Shown piece after piece: positions 24,758 to 31,130 of a stretch of 31,130 nucleotides of DNA; positions within the stretch are counted from its first letter, which is position 1; each line of letters opens with the position of its first letter. The stretch covers positions 1 through 31,130 of the forward strand of contig CAYJPT010000007.1 of assembly GCA_964372165.1 (NCBI GenBank), read 5' to 3'. Source of the DNA: CAYJAD01 sp964372165 (GTDB lineage Bacteria > Desulfobacterota > Desulfovibrionia > Desulfovibrionales > Desulfovibrionaceae). The position numbers were made by a program, and so were the translations under genes. The notes beneath the pieces are model-generated. The model was not told where the DNA came from. It did not search any database and saw nothing but the letters and a program-made list of their open reading frames with translations.

Positions 24758-26239
24758 CTATAATCTACGCAACAATGCACAGCTTTCAACATGAGTTGTA
24801 TGTGGAAATAAATCTACAGCACTTACACTTTCAAGTGTATAGCACTCACTTAGCAAAGCTATATCTCGCGCAAGTGTTGCAGGGTTACAAGAAATATAAA
24901 CAATACGCTTAGGTTTTGCTGCAAGTAAGCTTTGCAAGACCTTTACATGCATGCCAGCACGCGGAGGATCTACTATAACAACATGAGGCTTTGGCCATGC
25001 CTTTTGATGACTATTTGTAGTGGACTTTTTCTTATGCATTAATTGCGTAGTGCGCTCTGCTGAACCAGACACATAATGGCAATGGCTAAACCCCAAATTT
25101 TCTGCATTTTTTTTCGCCATGACAATGGATTGTGTATTGCTTTCTACGCCATAAAGCTCTAAGGCTTTTTGGGCAAATCCAAGGCTTGGAGCTCCAACTC
25201 CGCAATATATATCCCAAATAATTTCAGTACCACTAAGAGCAGCCATATTTTGAACTAAAGCGCATAAATGTTCAGCAGCAGCAGTATTTACTTGAAAAAA
25301 AGCATCGTGAGTCAATTTATATTGAACATTTGCCAAGGTTTCGCATAGGTGCCGTTCCCCAAGCTGAGTGATACACTGTTCCCCTTGAGCATATAATGTA
25401 GTACTTGCACGTTCAGAATGTACAAAGCCTGTCACTCCAAGCTCTGAATTTAATAGATTTTGTCCAAGCTTAGATATGGTAAGTCTATTTTCGTCACCCG
25501 TTGGTGCTGTGATAATTTGCACATGGCAAGCAGATGCCATCTCTGGTTGCGTATAAGGTTTCCGTATAATAACATGCCGCCAAAGCCCATGCTTTGAATT
25601 AGTTAACTCATGATATTTATTGCTATTATGATAAGACTGCTCTGCACTAGTAGCTTTATCTAATTCTTCCCAAGGTGCTAAGCCAGTTTGCGTCATAAGC
25701 TCACACAGTTTATCAAGTACGGGTTGGCAGTCTTTGGGCATAAGCAAACATTGCGGCGTAGCAATAATCTTATGTGAGCCCTTAGACCGTAAGCCTAGTA
25801 TTATACCCTTAATATCAGAAGCATAGCCTATGGCAAATTCCATTTTATTTCTATAATGCCATAAGTGGGGTGAGGGATGGATATTTTCAAATGGAATATG
25901 TTTTATTTTACCAATGCGTTGCAAAGCTTCTAATAGTATACTTTTTTTCCAAAAAATTTGTTTTTCATAAGGCATGCTTTGCAAAGTACAGCCACCACAT
26001 TCTTGCGCATGTACACATGCTGAAACAACTTCATCCTGCGCTTGCTGTAAAACCTTAATACACACAGCCTCAGCAAAGCTTTTCTTCATTTGAACAATTT
26101 TTGCAAGAACTGTTTGCCCAGGCAAAGCACCTTGAACAAAAACAACTAGTTGGCGATGTGCATCAGTACAGACACGCCCAACAGCCTTGCCATCACATGT
26201 CAAGGAGGTAAGGCTTATTTCAACATTTTGTTCAATCAT
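24758..26239 (-). CDS. rlmD: RlmD/RumA-family 23S rRNA (uracil-C5) methyltransferase
   Basis: 493 aa, SAM-dependent RNA m5U methyltransferase. The N-terminal TRAM domain (VEISLTSLTCDGKAVGRV) is followed by the [4Fe-4S] cysteines CVHAQECGGC and QMPK-type core residues. The Rossmann fold has IWDIYCGVGAPSLGFA, then VIVDPPRAGM and the catalytic Cys in YISCNPATLARD. The cluster cysteines favour RlmD (U1939) over TrmA (tRNA U54), but RlmC-like specificity cannot be excluded. The start at 26239 fits the TRAM domain; an in-frame ATG at 26260 adds seven residues. Neither start has a clear ribosome site. Confidence 0.88.
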   Translation of the reverse strand: MIEQNVEISLTSLTCDGKAVGRVCTDAHRQLVVFVQGALPGQTVLAKIVQMKKSFAEAVCIKVLQQAQDEVVSACVHAQECGGCTLQSMPYEKQIFWKKSILLEALQRIGKIKHIPFENIHPSPHLWHYRNKMEFAIGYASDIKGIILGLRSKGSHKIIATPQCLLMPKDCQPVLDKLCELMTQTGLAPWEELDKATSAEQSYHNSNKYHELTNSKHGLWRHVIIRKPYTQPEMASACHVQIITAPTGDENRLTISKLGQNLLNSELGVTGFVHSERASTTLYAQGEQCITQLGERHLCETLANVQYKLTHDAFFQVNTAAAEHLCALVQNMAALSGTEIIWDIYCGVGAPSLGFAQKALELYGVESNTQSIVMAKKNAENLGFSHCHYVSGSAERTTQLMHKKKSTTNSHQKAWPKPHVVIVDPPRAGMHVKVLQSLLAAKPKRIVYISCNPATLARDIALLSECYTLESVSAVDLFPHTTHVESCALLRRL

Positions 26240-26309
26240 ACCGTTAAAATACCACCACATGTAAAACTTAAAATTAACACTCTAAAATATAACCAATTTT
26301 TATTTATAG

Positions 26310-29174
26310 TTAACGGTTTATAAATTGTAATTTTTTTAATCCAACTACACGCTTTCTAAAATTATAAGTACCGTTTAGCATGGCAGTAATATCACTATTC
26401 ATAAATATTTTAAATATTGCATTTTCATCAATAACTTGTAAATCAAAATCACCGCGATTCCAATCAACCCCTGCACTACGCCCTGCTCCCATCTGTAGTT
26501 CTGACTCCATTAAAACAGTATTAGGCGACGGCACATAAACAAGCTTTTTCTCTAAAGCTTCACGAAGCCTGCCCGTTGATAAAGCTAAAATATCCCCAAG
26601 AGCATGCAAATTTTTGCTTTCAGCTCTACCAAATATATCACGCACTAAAAATGTTGATGAGTCTACTCTTTCGGCTCTAATCCCTGCATTCATATACTGC
26701 TGTGGTTTACCATTTTCATCAAGAAATGATTTAAACTCCGACGAAATACTCAAATTACTACTACGCACACTGCTCTTAGTAACTAGCCCAAGCCAGCGCC
26801 AATTTTGGATACTAAAGTCAATACTACCGTCTATCCAAGGCCAATTACGCTTAACAATAGGTAAAGCATAGGCAAACCCTATATCTGCAAAACTCATCAC
26901 ACCAGGAAATTTTAAGTCAACATTCTCTAATTCAAGCTGTAAAGTACGAGCCTCATCATGCATACCACCCAAAAACCAGTTTAACTCCATATTCCCTTTG
27001 CCAAATCCATGCACATCACCTATGCGCGCAAAAGCACTCCCCACAAGACCTCGTGGTAAACCACTTGCTGTGAAATCAACATCACCAGTATTTGAGCTGC
27101 TACTTTTTAATGTACTTTGATTTTTATATTGTTCTGCACTGGCCTTATCTTTATAGGCTGTGGTACTTGGTGCTTTTAATGCATCTACTGCTTTTGCATT
27201 AATGTTCAAAAACACATCTGTCAAAGAGCCTGAAGGTGTTTGCAATTGGGGGCTGGTGATTTTAATGCGCATTTGCAAAGCATTATCTTTTGAAGAACTT
27301 GGGGGCAATCGAGTCGGCGTGATTACAGGGGGATTGGCACTATATTCATGCAATTTATGTATGGCACGCCATGCAGCTTTAATAGCTGTGCGCATATCCT
27401 TTGCGAGCAAGGAAGGATCATATGGAGAAGAAAAAAATCCAGGCAACTCACGTGCCCCCTGAATTTGCGGCAAAGGCTTTGTCCACCAAAGCAAATGCTC
27501 CCCACCCCGTGTTACAAAAGTATTAATATTCAAGCTGCCACTAATGGGATAAAGATTTAAGTCCACATCAAGTAAGTTTGCTAACATTGCAATATCTTGA
27601 ATAGATATATTCAGCTGAGTGCCAAAACTTTGCAAAGGGTCAGTACCAAAGCTACCCTTTACACTTAAGTTAGGATTTTTGATAGGGCTTACAATATTTA
27701 TATCACGGATAATAAAACGCTCTCCACCCCAATACACTTGCGCTGACGCAAGAGAAGCTCTAAGCTTAGATTTATCACCCACAAAAGTTCCGCCAAAACG
27801 GCTAACAAATTGTGCTTGCAAAGGCTTTTCAGGAGATGGTGGCCATGCTGGTATGCTTGCAAGCACACGAAAGCGTGACCAATGGCTGTTCATGCCCTTC
27901 ATCACAATAGGTGCAACTAAAGTGTCACGCCACTGCACACGGAAATCCAAATTTCCAAAGTCATAGTCTAGTGAAAAAAGACCAAAAAACTTTTTTTCAG
28001 AAAAAAAATCTCGTGTTTTATCCCGCATTCTTGAAGCAATCGGACTACCTTGATTTTGCAGATCACGCATACTAAGCGTAACATCACCTGGCAAATCTTG
28101 AACAAATGGCAAAACCCATTGGCCGGAGCTTGTTTTTTCTGCAAATAATGTTGTGCGCAGTCTTGCCTGTGTGCTATTCAACTGTCCTTGAAAGCGTGCC
28201 GCAATAAACACATCGCGCCCTGATGGACCTAATTGAAAATTTGCAACTTCAAATTCACCAATATCAACAGCAAACCATTCGGGCATTAAGGATAAATCAC
28301 CACTAGGACTTGGTTCATCCTCAACAGCCACAAGATAACGTGGAAACCGTGGCATACGCACGCCTAACAAAGTGCCAAGCTTTACACCAAGTGTTACCTT
28401 TTTTTCTAAAATCTGTTTGGCTTCAAGGAGGTTATCATTTACCTCAAAGTTTGAAGGTACTAAAACCATTGGTATAGTTTTTTTACTTTTTAAATCAATC
28501 TTAATGTCAGGCATATTTTGATTGCCTAAAGACTCTACCAATGTTCTGTCATCTGCTAAATCTTTTTCATAATCTTTGATTGTATAAATGCTATTTTCAT
28601 CTTTACGATAATTAGCATCTTGTTTTTTCAAAGAACTTAAAGGATTAGCATCACGATACAAATACTCACTAACCTTGCCTGTGTTTTGATATTGCAACAA
28701 AGCAACTACCACACACACAATACTTTGCCAGTCTGGATGTACAGTGCCTTCATCAACATATAACCACGTACCAAACTTATCCATGAGTCGTAAGTTATAT
28801 ATCTTTATCTCACCATCCCAAAGTCCACTTAATAAACCAACATGAATACGCATGTCGTATGAAGCACCCATAGTATTAGCAGCCCATGTAACAAGCGAAG
28901 TAAGCTTTCGCTCCGCTATGGGTGAGGTTATATACAAAAGCCCACTTAATACTATTATCAAAGGAATTATTAGCACACTTGCAAGCCAAATAAATACTCG
29001 TTTGCATGGTGAGCACTGCACTTTAATTGACAAAGATTGACGCTCAGAATTTTCCATTTGCCGTGCTTCATCAGCAAATTTTTCCGCTAACTCATCTAAT
29101 GAAAGTAAGCGTTTTTTATTCTTATGCTTTGCATCTTTGTGTGCAGTTATAATAATTTGTTCATTATTATTCAT
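26310..29174 (-). CDS. Large AsmA/TamB-like inner-membrane-anchored protein
   Basis: 954 aa. A charged cytoplasmic N-terminus (~1-57) precedes one membrane helix (VFIWLASVLIIPLIIVLSGL, ~60-80). A long beta-rich periplasmic part follows. The first segment after the membrane (GLLSGLWDGEIKIYNLRLMD, then GTWLYVDEGTVHPDW) resembles the start of TamB. TamB and AsmA-family proteins form bridge-like beta structures that move lipids or help outer-membrane protein assembly. The canonical TamB C-terminal domain is not evident, and the protein ends in IDENAIFKIFMNSDITAMLN and a basic LKKLQF tail. The family call is by overall pattern, hence moderate. It lies upstream of rlmD with a 70-nt gap. Confidence 0.6.
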   Translation of the reverse strand: MNNNEQIIITAHKDAKHKNKKRLLSLDELAEKFADEARQMENSERQSLSIKVQCSPCKRVFIWLASVLIIPLIIVLSGLLYITSPIAERKLTSLVTWAANTMGASYDMRIHVGLLSGLWDGEIKIYNLRLMDKFGTWLYVDEGTVHPDWQSIVCVVVALLQYQNTGKVSEYLYRDANPLSSLKKQDANYRKDENSIYTIKDYEKDLADDRTLVESLGNQNMPDIKIDLKSKKTIPMVLVPSNFEVNDNLLEAKQILEKKVTLGVKLGTLLGVRMPRFPRYLVAVEDEPSPSGDLSLMPEWFAVDIGEFEVANFQLGPSGRDVFIAARFQGQLNSTQARLRTTLFAEKTSSGQWVLPFVQDLPGDVTLSMRDLQNQGSPIASRMRDKTRDFFSEKKFFGLFSLDYDFGNLDFRVQWRDTLVAPIVMKGMNSHWSRFRVLASIPAWPPSPEKPLQAQFVSRFGGTFVGDKSKLRASLASAQVYWGGERFIIRDINIVSPIKNPNLSVKGSFGTDPLQSFGTQLNISIQDIAMLANLLDVDLNLYPISGSLNINTFVTRGGEHLLWWTKPLPQIQGARELPGFFSSPYDPSLLAKDMRTAIKAAWRAIHKLHEYSANPPVITPTRLPPSSSKDNALQMRIKITSPQLQTPSGSLTDVFLNINAKAVDALKAPSTTAYKDKASAEQYKNQSTLKSSSSNTGDVDFTASGLPRGLVGSAFARIGDVHGFGKGNMELNWFLGGMHDEARTLQLELENVDLKFPGVMSFADIGFAYALPIVKRNWPWIDGSIDFSIQNWRWLGLVTKSSVRSSNLSISSEFKSFLDENGKPQQYMNAGIRAERVDSSTFLVRDIFGRAESKNLHALGDILALSTGRLREALEKKLVYVPSPNTVLMESELQMGAGRSAGVDWNRGDFDLQVIDENAIFKIFMNSDITAMLNGTYNFRKRVVGLKKLQFINR

Positions 29175-29240
29175 AAATATACCTTATCGCATTATAATAT
29201 AATAATAATACAATTTTGTACAGCAAGGTATAGCACAAAA

Positions 29241-29273
29241 AAGCCGATTTTGAACAAACTTCAAAATCGGCTT
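29241..29273 (-). terminator. Terminator of the HesB-like selenoprotein gene
   Basis: Fourteen-bp perfect stem AAGCCGATTTTGAA (29241-29254) / TTCAAAATCGGCTT (29260-29273). Read on the minus strand it is followed by TTTT. It lies 45 nt after the hesB stop, so the AsmA-like gene must have its own promoter. Confidence 0.92.
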
Positions 29274-29317
29274 CACCAAAAATTAAATTAATTTTTTAAT
29301 AAAATTTATGCATTAAA

Positions 29318-29638
29318 CTAAGCACATGATCCGCTACTGCTGCAACTTCCGCAAGCACTACCTGAACTGGCTAAAGGTTTTAGCGGATTTACTGCAAAGC
29401 CCATATAACCGAAATCGAGATTTACGCCCTCAATGCTTTCTAATAATTCTTTATTAACGCAAAAGGTAAAACCTTCAACATTAAATGTACTATCATCACC
29501 GTTTGGCTCATCCAGAGCCAAAGCTAAGCGTGGGCCGCTTCAACCACCTGGTGCTAGATATATACGAATGGAACCTTTTTCTTTACCAGCAAAATAAGCT
29601 TCAAGCTCTTTACGAGCAGCTTCTGATACATCAACCAT
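29318..29638 (-). CDS. HesB/IscA-like selenoprotein (in-frame UGA = Sec33)
   Basis: 106 aa if the TGA at 29542-29540 is read as selenocysteine. The frame runs MVDVSEAARKELEAYFAGK, then IRIYLAPGG-U-SGPRLALALD, continuing unbroken to FTFCVNKELLESIEGVNLDF, GYMGFAV and a Cys-rich end (CGSCSSSGSC). The Sec replaces the first conserved Cys of the IscA/HesB fold (G-C-S-G). HesB-like selenoproteins are a known family in Desulfovibrio and relatives. The role is probably Fe-S cluster or metal handling. AGGAGG lies 6-7 nt before the ATG at 29638. A SECIS hairpin follows the UGA. Automatic callers would keep only the part downstream of the UGA, from a false TTG start at 29521. Confidence 0.93.
29502..29542 (-). 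promoter_or_regulatory. Bacterial SECIS element downstream of the UGA
   Basis: The UGA is at 29542-29540. After 17 nt comes a perfect 8-bp stem TTTGGCTC (29522-29515) / GAGCCAAA (29509-29502) with loop TGGAT, which has guanines at the second and third loop positions. The spacing from UGA to apical loop (25 nt) is within the range known for SelB-dependent bacterial SECIS. Confidence 0.85.
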
Positions 29639-29749
29639 ATTTGGCCTCCTATTTGTGTTAAGTAACAACTAAGCATAGTACCTAGCTTTGTCAATGCTAA
29701 ACAATGTAAACTGTCATTCTTTTACACGACATTGTTCCGATTTGTTTTT

Positions 29750-29780
29750 TTGATAATATTTCGTCGAATTGTGTTATACT
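29750..29780 (+). promoter_or_regulatory. Orphan extended -10 promoter
   Basis: TGTTATACT at 29772-29780 fits TGnTATAmT, with a possible -35 TTGATA at 29750-29755 (19-bp spacer). It points away from hesB into a stretch with no plus-strand gene. Confidence 0.55.
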
Positions 29781-29786
29781 GTGATT

Positions 29787-29897
29787 TTTTTATTTTGCAA
29801 AAAACGAGTTAGCAGTAGTGACCCCGCCTAACGGTTACGGCTTCGTCGGCCTTCGGGTAGGGCTCTTGATTTATCGGTCGCATTGACTACTGTCAAC
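29787..29897 (+). ncRNA. Candidate structured non-coding RNA
   Basis: Downstream of the orphan promoter. GTTAGCAGTAGT (29808-29819) pairs with ACTACTGTCAAC (29886-29897) over 12 positions with one mismatch and one G-U. GACC/GGTC extends the stem past a 6-nt bulge. The enclosed segment is GC-rich (CCCCGCCTAACGGTTACGGC, then CTTCGTCGGCCTTCGGGTAG) and has a CC-TTCG-GG tetraloop. No U-tract terminator follows; the 29-bp palindrome starts 10 nt later. It matches no RNA family I recognise (6S, tmRNA and RNase P were considered). Ends are approximate. Confidence 0.4.
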
Positions 29898-29906
29898 GCT
29901 CCATAA

Positions 29907-29935
29907 GACTCCGCACAATGAATTGTGCAGCAGTC
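29907..29935. repeat. 29-bp palindromic repeat, copy 2
   Basis: GACTCCGCACAATGAATTGT then GCAGCAGTC. It is self-complementary across its length apart from the centre and 2-3 positions in each arm, and is almost the reverse complement of 5961-5989. Confidence 0.65.
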
Positions 29936-30046
29936 TTGAATTGCTAAGAATTTTCATTTTATCAAACAAAAATACTTATAATTCCTGTATAGTTCACATT
30001 ACTAAGGAATTTTTGCTACTTACACAATGCAACAAAAAGCAATCAC

Positions 30047-30976
30047 TTACTTTAATGACGGCTGAAAAATCATGTAGCTATCTCTTTTAACCTTTTTAGG
30101 AGTCAATATGATTTCATCTGTAACGGCAATTTTATTTTTCTCAACTTGCTCTTTTTGCTTTATAGCTAATGAACCGTATTTTAAGCCGGATAATACTAAC
30201 TTTTTATTGTAATCATAATCGTCTTTAGCTTGCAAATCTGGCCGATGTGCCATAATAGGTTCTTGTTTTTGCAATTCATCAAGTGGCATGTCATTAAAAT
30301 AATCACTTACTGTAACAAAACGAGTACAGCCAACAGCGCGCAATATTGTAATGATAAGCTTTATATCATTAACGGTACGAACTTTTGTATCATGAAAAAG
30401 AAAAACACCGCGCATTTCCTCTGCAGTCATGGGGCGTTCTAATATATTTGGCATATTGCCATAATCTGGTCTACGCCTCCAATCATTGCTATCAACAGAC
30501 CACATTAAAATTGACATATCAAACTTTTGCGCCAATGCTATAATATCACGATTATACTTACCATAAGGAGGGCGAAAAAACTTTGGCTTTGCTCCAAGTT
30601 TAAGCAAAATATCATGAGATTTTTTTATATCGTAGTAAGCCTCATCATGTGAAATCAAGCGTAAATTAGGATGAGCATAGCCATGACTTACCACCTCATG
30701 CCCCTCTTTCAACATTCGCTTAATTAACTCTGGACGTCGCTCAGCTTGCATGCCAAGCACAACAAATGTAGCCGGAGTTTTTTCTTCTTTTAAAGAATCT
30801 AAAAGTTGCCCAGTATAGTCAGATGGGCCATCATCAAAAGTTAAAGCACACATATTATATGATTGATGATCCATAATAGCATGCGCATCCCAAACTTTAC
30901 TCAAAGCAAAGCTTGGGCAAATTAAAAGGCTGCCAATCCATGCGCTATACAAAAAGCATGCTCTAAAAAAATTCAT
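30047..30976 (-). CDS. Polysaccharide deacetylase (NodB-homology, CE4) with signal peptide
   Basis: 309 aa, exported by an N-terminal signal (FFRACFLYSAWIGSLLICPS, ending SFALS). It carries all CE4 motifs: LTFDDGPSD (catalytic base and metal Asp), VVSHGYAHPNL (metal His pair), FFRPPYGKYN, a DSNDW motif, and LFHDTK with the catalytic His. It removes N- or O-acetyl groups from a glycan such as peptidoglycan, poly-GlcNAc or chitin-like oligomers; the substrate cannot be read from the sequence. A Lys-rich C-terminal extension of ~70 residues follows the domain. It is transcribed alone. Confidence 0.93.
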   Translation of the reverse strand: MNFFRACFLYSAWIGSLLICPSFALSKVWDAHAIMDHQSYNMCALTFDDGPSDYTGQLLDSLKEEKTPATFVVLGMQAERRPELIKRMLKEGHEVVSHGYAHPNLRLISHDEAYYDIKKSHDILLKLGAKPKFFRPPYGKYNRDIIALAQKFDMSILMWSVDSNDWRRRPDYGNMPNILERPMTAEEMRGVFLFHDTKVRTVNDIKLIITILRAVGCTRFVTVSDYFNDMPLDELQKQEPIMAHRPDLQAKDDYDYNKKLVLSGLKYGSLAIKQKEQVEKNKIAVTDEIILTPKKVKRDSYMIFQPSLK

Positions 30977-31078
30977 AAATATTATTCATACATATAGCAA
31001 TTTCATATAATTTTATATTAAAGTCAAATAAAAATTATGACGCCAGTTTAATGTTAAAACAAATGTATAGTTTTTCTT

Positions 31079-31130
31079 AAGGAAACGCTGATTAAATCAA
31101 CAAGTAAAAAAACATATTGTGCGTTTCCTT
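31079..31130. repeat. MITE-like repeat element, cut by window end (R4)
   Basis: AAGGAAACGCTGATTAAATC and the following 32 bases match the left module of R1 (12-63), ending TTTCCTT exactly at the window edge. Same orientation as R1, R2 and R3. Confidence 0.85.

Larger units (their letters stand above)
29639..30046. other. 408-bp gene-free region between hesB and the deacetylase
   Basis: No credible gene. It contains the upstream region of hesB (minus), where TTGTTT-18-TACTAT is a weak promoter candidate. It also holds an outward plus-strand extended -10 promoter (29772-29780), a structured GC-rich stretch (29808-29897) and a complete copy of the 29-bp palindrome (29907-29935). Confidence 0.6.

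Noticed and set aside
29318..29521. Reading the HesB-like gene as a pseudogene or as a 67-aa protein starting at TTG
   Set aside because: The frame and family motifs continue upstream of the TGA to an ATG with AGGAGG, and a SECIS hairpin follows the TGA.

Overview
The window reads as chromosome of a low-GC (roughly 40% by eye) Gram-negative sulfate-reducer-type bacterium, most likely Desulfovibrionaceae or a close relative. The reasons are: a Re-type citrate synthase in place of the usual one, a HesB/IscA-like selenoprotein, flagellar genes with sigma-54 promoters, and outer-membrane and LPS genes (OmpH/Skp, FabZ, heptose kinase). The genus assignment is inference. No phage, integrase, CRISPR array, tRNA or rRNA was seen.

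Layout. 12-200 is a palindrome-rich repeat element. 228-2207 (+) is a short operon: HD-domain exoribonuclease-like protein, thymidylate kinase and an unknown 113-aa protein. A shorter copy of the repeat and a minus-strand terminator separate it from flgF-flgG-flgA-flgH (5835 to 2367, -), which starts from a sigma-54 promoter and stops after flgH. Next come a sigma-54-promoted coiled-coil protein (6721-6197, -), the 4.5S SRP RNA (7070-7155, +), htpG (-) and a second small sigma-54-promoted protein (9537-9818, +). 15499-10097 (-) is an envelope block: amidase, OmpH/Skp, terminator, FabZ, heptose-7-P kinase and a glycosyltransferase. 15780-19230 (+) holds a Bax-inhibitor-1-like membrane protein, a third repeat copy and RNase R. 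24219-19190 (-) is a three-gene pathway from oxaloacetate and acetyl-CoA to 2-oxoglutarate: Re-citrate synthase, isocitrate dehydrogenase and aconitase. The rest of the minus strand holds an rRNA m5U methyltransferase, a large AsmA/TamB-like protein, the HesB selenoprotein with its SECIS hairpin and a polysaccharide deacetylase. A fourth repeat copy is cut by the window end.

How it fits together. The 2-oxoglutarate operon supplies glutamate carbon in an organism with an incomplete or split TCA cycle. Its first enzyme carries a C-terminal Cache-like ligand-sensing domain, and its isocitrate dehydrogenase lacks the residues that bind the NADP 2'-phosphate. The three sigma-54 promoters link two unknown small proteins to flagellar control. 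The most notable non-coding signals are the UGA/SECIS pair in hesB, the modular repeat family, a second palindrome family, and an orphan extended -10 promoter running into a structured GC-rich stretch near 29.8 kb.
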